This document shows, piece by piece, positions 63,729 to 64,000 of a DNA stretch of 64,000 nucleotides. The notes under the pieces were generated by a model that saw nothing but the letters and a program-made list of their open reading frames with translations, ran no database searches and was not told where the DNA came from. The stretch is from Ariolimax columbianus (lineage: Eukaryota > Mollusca > Gastropoda > Stylommatophora > Arionidae), in assembly GCA_036924085.1 (NCBI GenBank), contig JAVGWX010000007.1, positions 68,420,360 through 68,484,359 on the forward strand, read 5' to 3'. Position 1 is the first letter of the stretch. The number at the start of each line of letters is the position of its first letter. Position numbers and translations under genes: made by a program.

Positions 63729-64000
63729 GATGAGTTTGCCAGTCCATGTATAAATACGGGTCCTTGCGTTGTATGCTCCAAGTTCTTACGATTTAAATGA
63801 CAAGGAAGTGAAACTGAAATCGTAGAAGTTCTTAATTGGGTGCAGAGATGTTATTTATTCATTTCATTCGACCGGTGCATGTGTATGGATTGTTACCCCG
63901 TATAATTGCTCCCTGTTTAGCTTGTATCTAGTGAACCTGACCTATCTTTGTTTACCTTGTGCGTACGTTCGGTTTGACTTGATTACCGCGTGCCAGCTAA
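63729..64000. other. Unassigned end of window
   Basis: No recognised feature. Confidence 0.3.

Noticed and set aside
1..64000. Endogenous virus or LTR retrotransposon
   Set aside because: No gag, protease, integrase, envelope or paired LTRs seen. All RT-like sequence has LINE motif order and ends.

Overview
This window reads as intergenic or intronic DNA from a repeat-rich animal genome. No open reading frame is convincing as an ordinary host gene. There is no rRNA, no intact tRNA, no operon-like packing and no Shine-Dalgarno pattern. What can be recognised is decayed: non-LTR retrotransposons of several lineages, tRNA-derived SINEs, one wrecked mariner transposase, one MITE family with two copies, several unclassified dispersed repeats and about thirty tandem arrays. 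The mix of Jockey-like, RTE-like and CR1/L2-like LINEs with tRNA SINEs fits an invertebrate. A gastropod mollusc, perhaps a sacoglossan sea slug, is my best guess from general familiarity, but the sequence does not prove it.

Layout. 1-5.8 kb: LINE remnants, two SINE-A copies in opposite orientation and three minisatellites. 6.0-8.4 kb: the best-preserved Jockey-like LINE (RT, RNase H, Cys-His tail) inserted in a degenerate minisatellite. 8.5-13.5 kb: SINE-A, a shrunken tRNA-Glu relic, a 23-bp array and two copies of 'element E'. 13.6-15.4 kb: a pyrimidine-rich repeat holding an RTE-like LINE, which itself holds a Jockey-like LINE tail. 16-23 kb: polypurine tract, MITE and large minisatellites. 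23.6-24.4 kb: a LINE tail broken by a tRNA-SINE and by element E. 25-30.5 kb: LINE relic followed by 33-, 20-, 42-, 32- and 29-bp arrays. 31-41 kb: tRNA-like SINEs, repeat D, more arrays and LINE relics. 41.2-42.7 kb: LINE endonuclease and linker split by a Jockey-like tail. 44.6-50.2 kb: LINE tails and the mariner with nested insertions. 52 kb: second MITE. 52.5-55.2 kb: arrays. 55.6-60.8 kb: LINE tail, repeat G carrying a zinc-finger LINE, and another RT. 61-62.6 kb: 39-bp array and a LINE relic carrying element E. 62.6-64 kb: mostly unassigned.

Two threads tie the window together. First, many insertions can be dated relative to each other because target-site duplications are visible (8 to 14 bp). 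At least five LINE copies end in the same kind of GAA-repeat tail, and the SINE-like element E also ends in GAA repeats, which suggests it borrows that LINE machinery. Second, several minisatellites are amplified pieces of dispersed elements, such as a LINE C-terminus, the element E 3' end, repeat G and repeat J. In this genome transposable-element fragments therefore appear to seed tandem arrays.

All calls come from reading the sequence and its translations by eye. Family names are by resemblance, and no database search was run.
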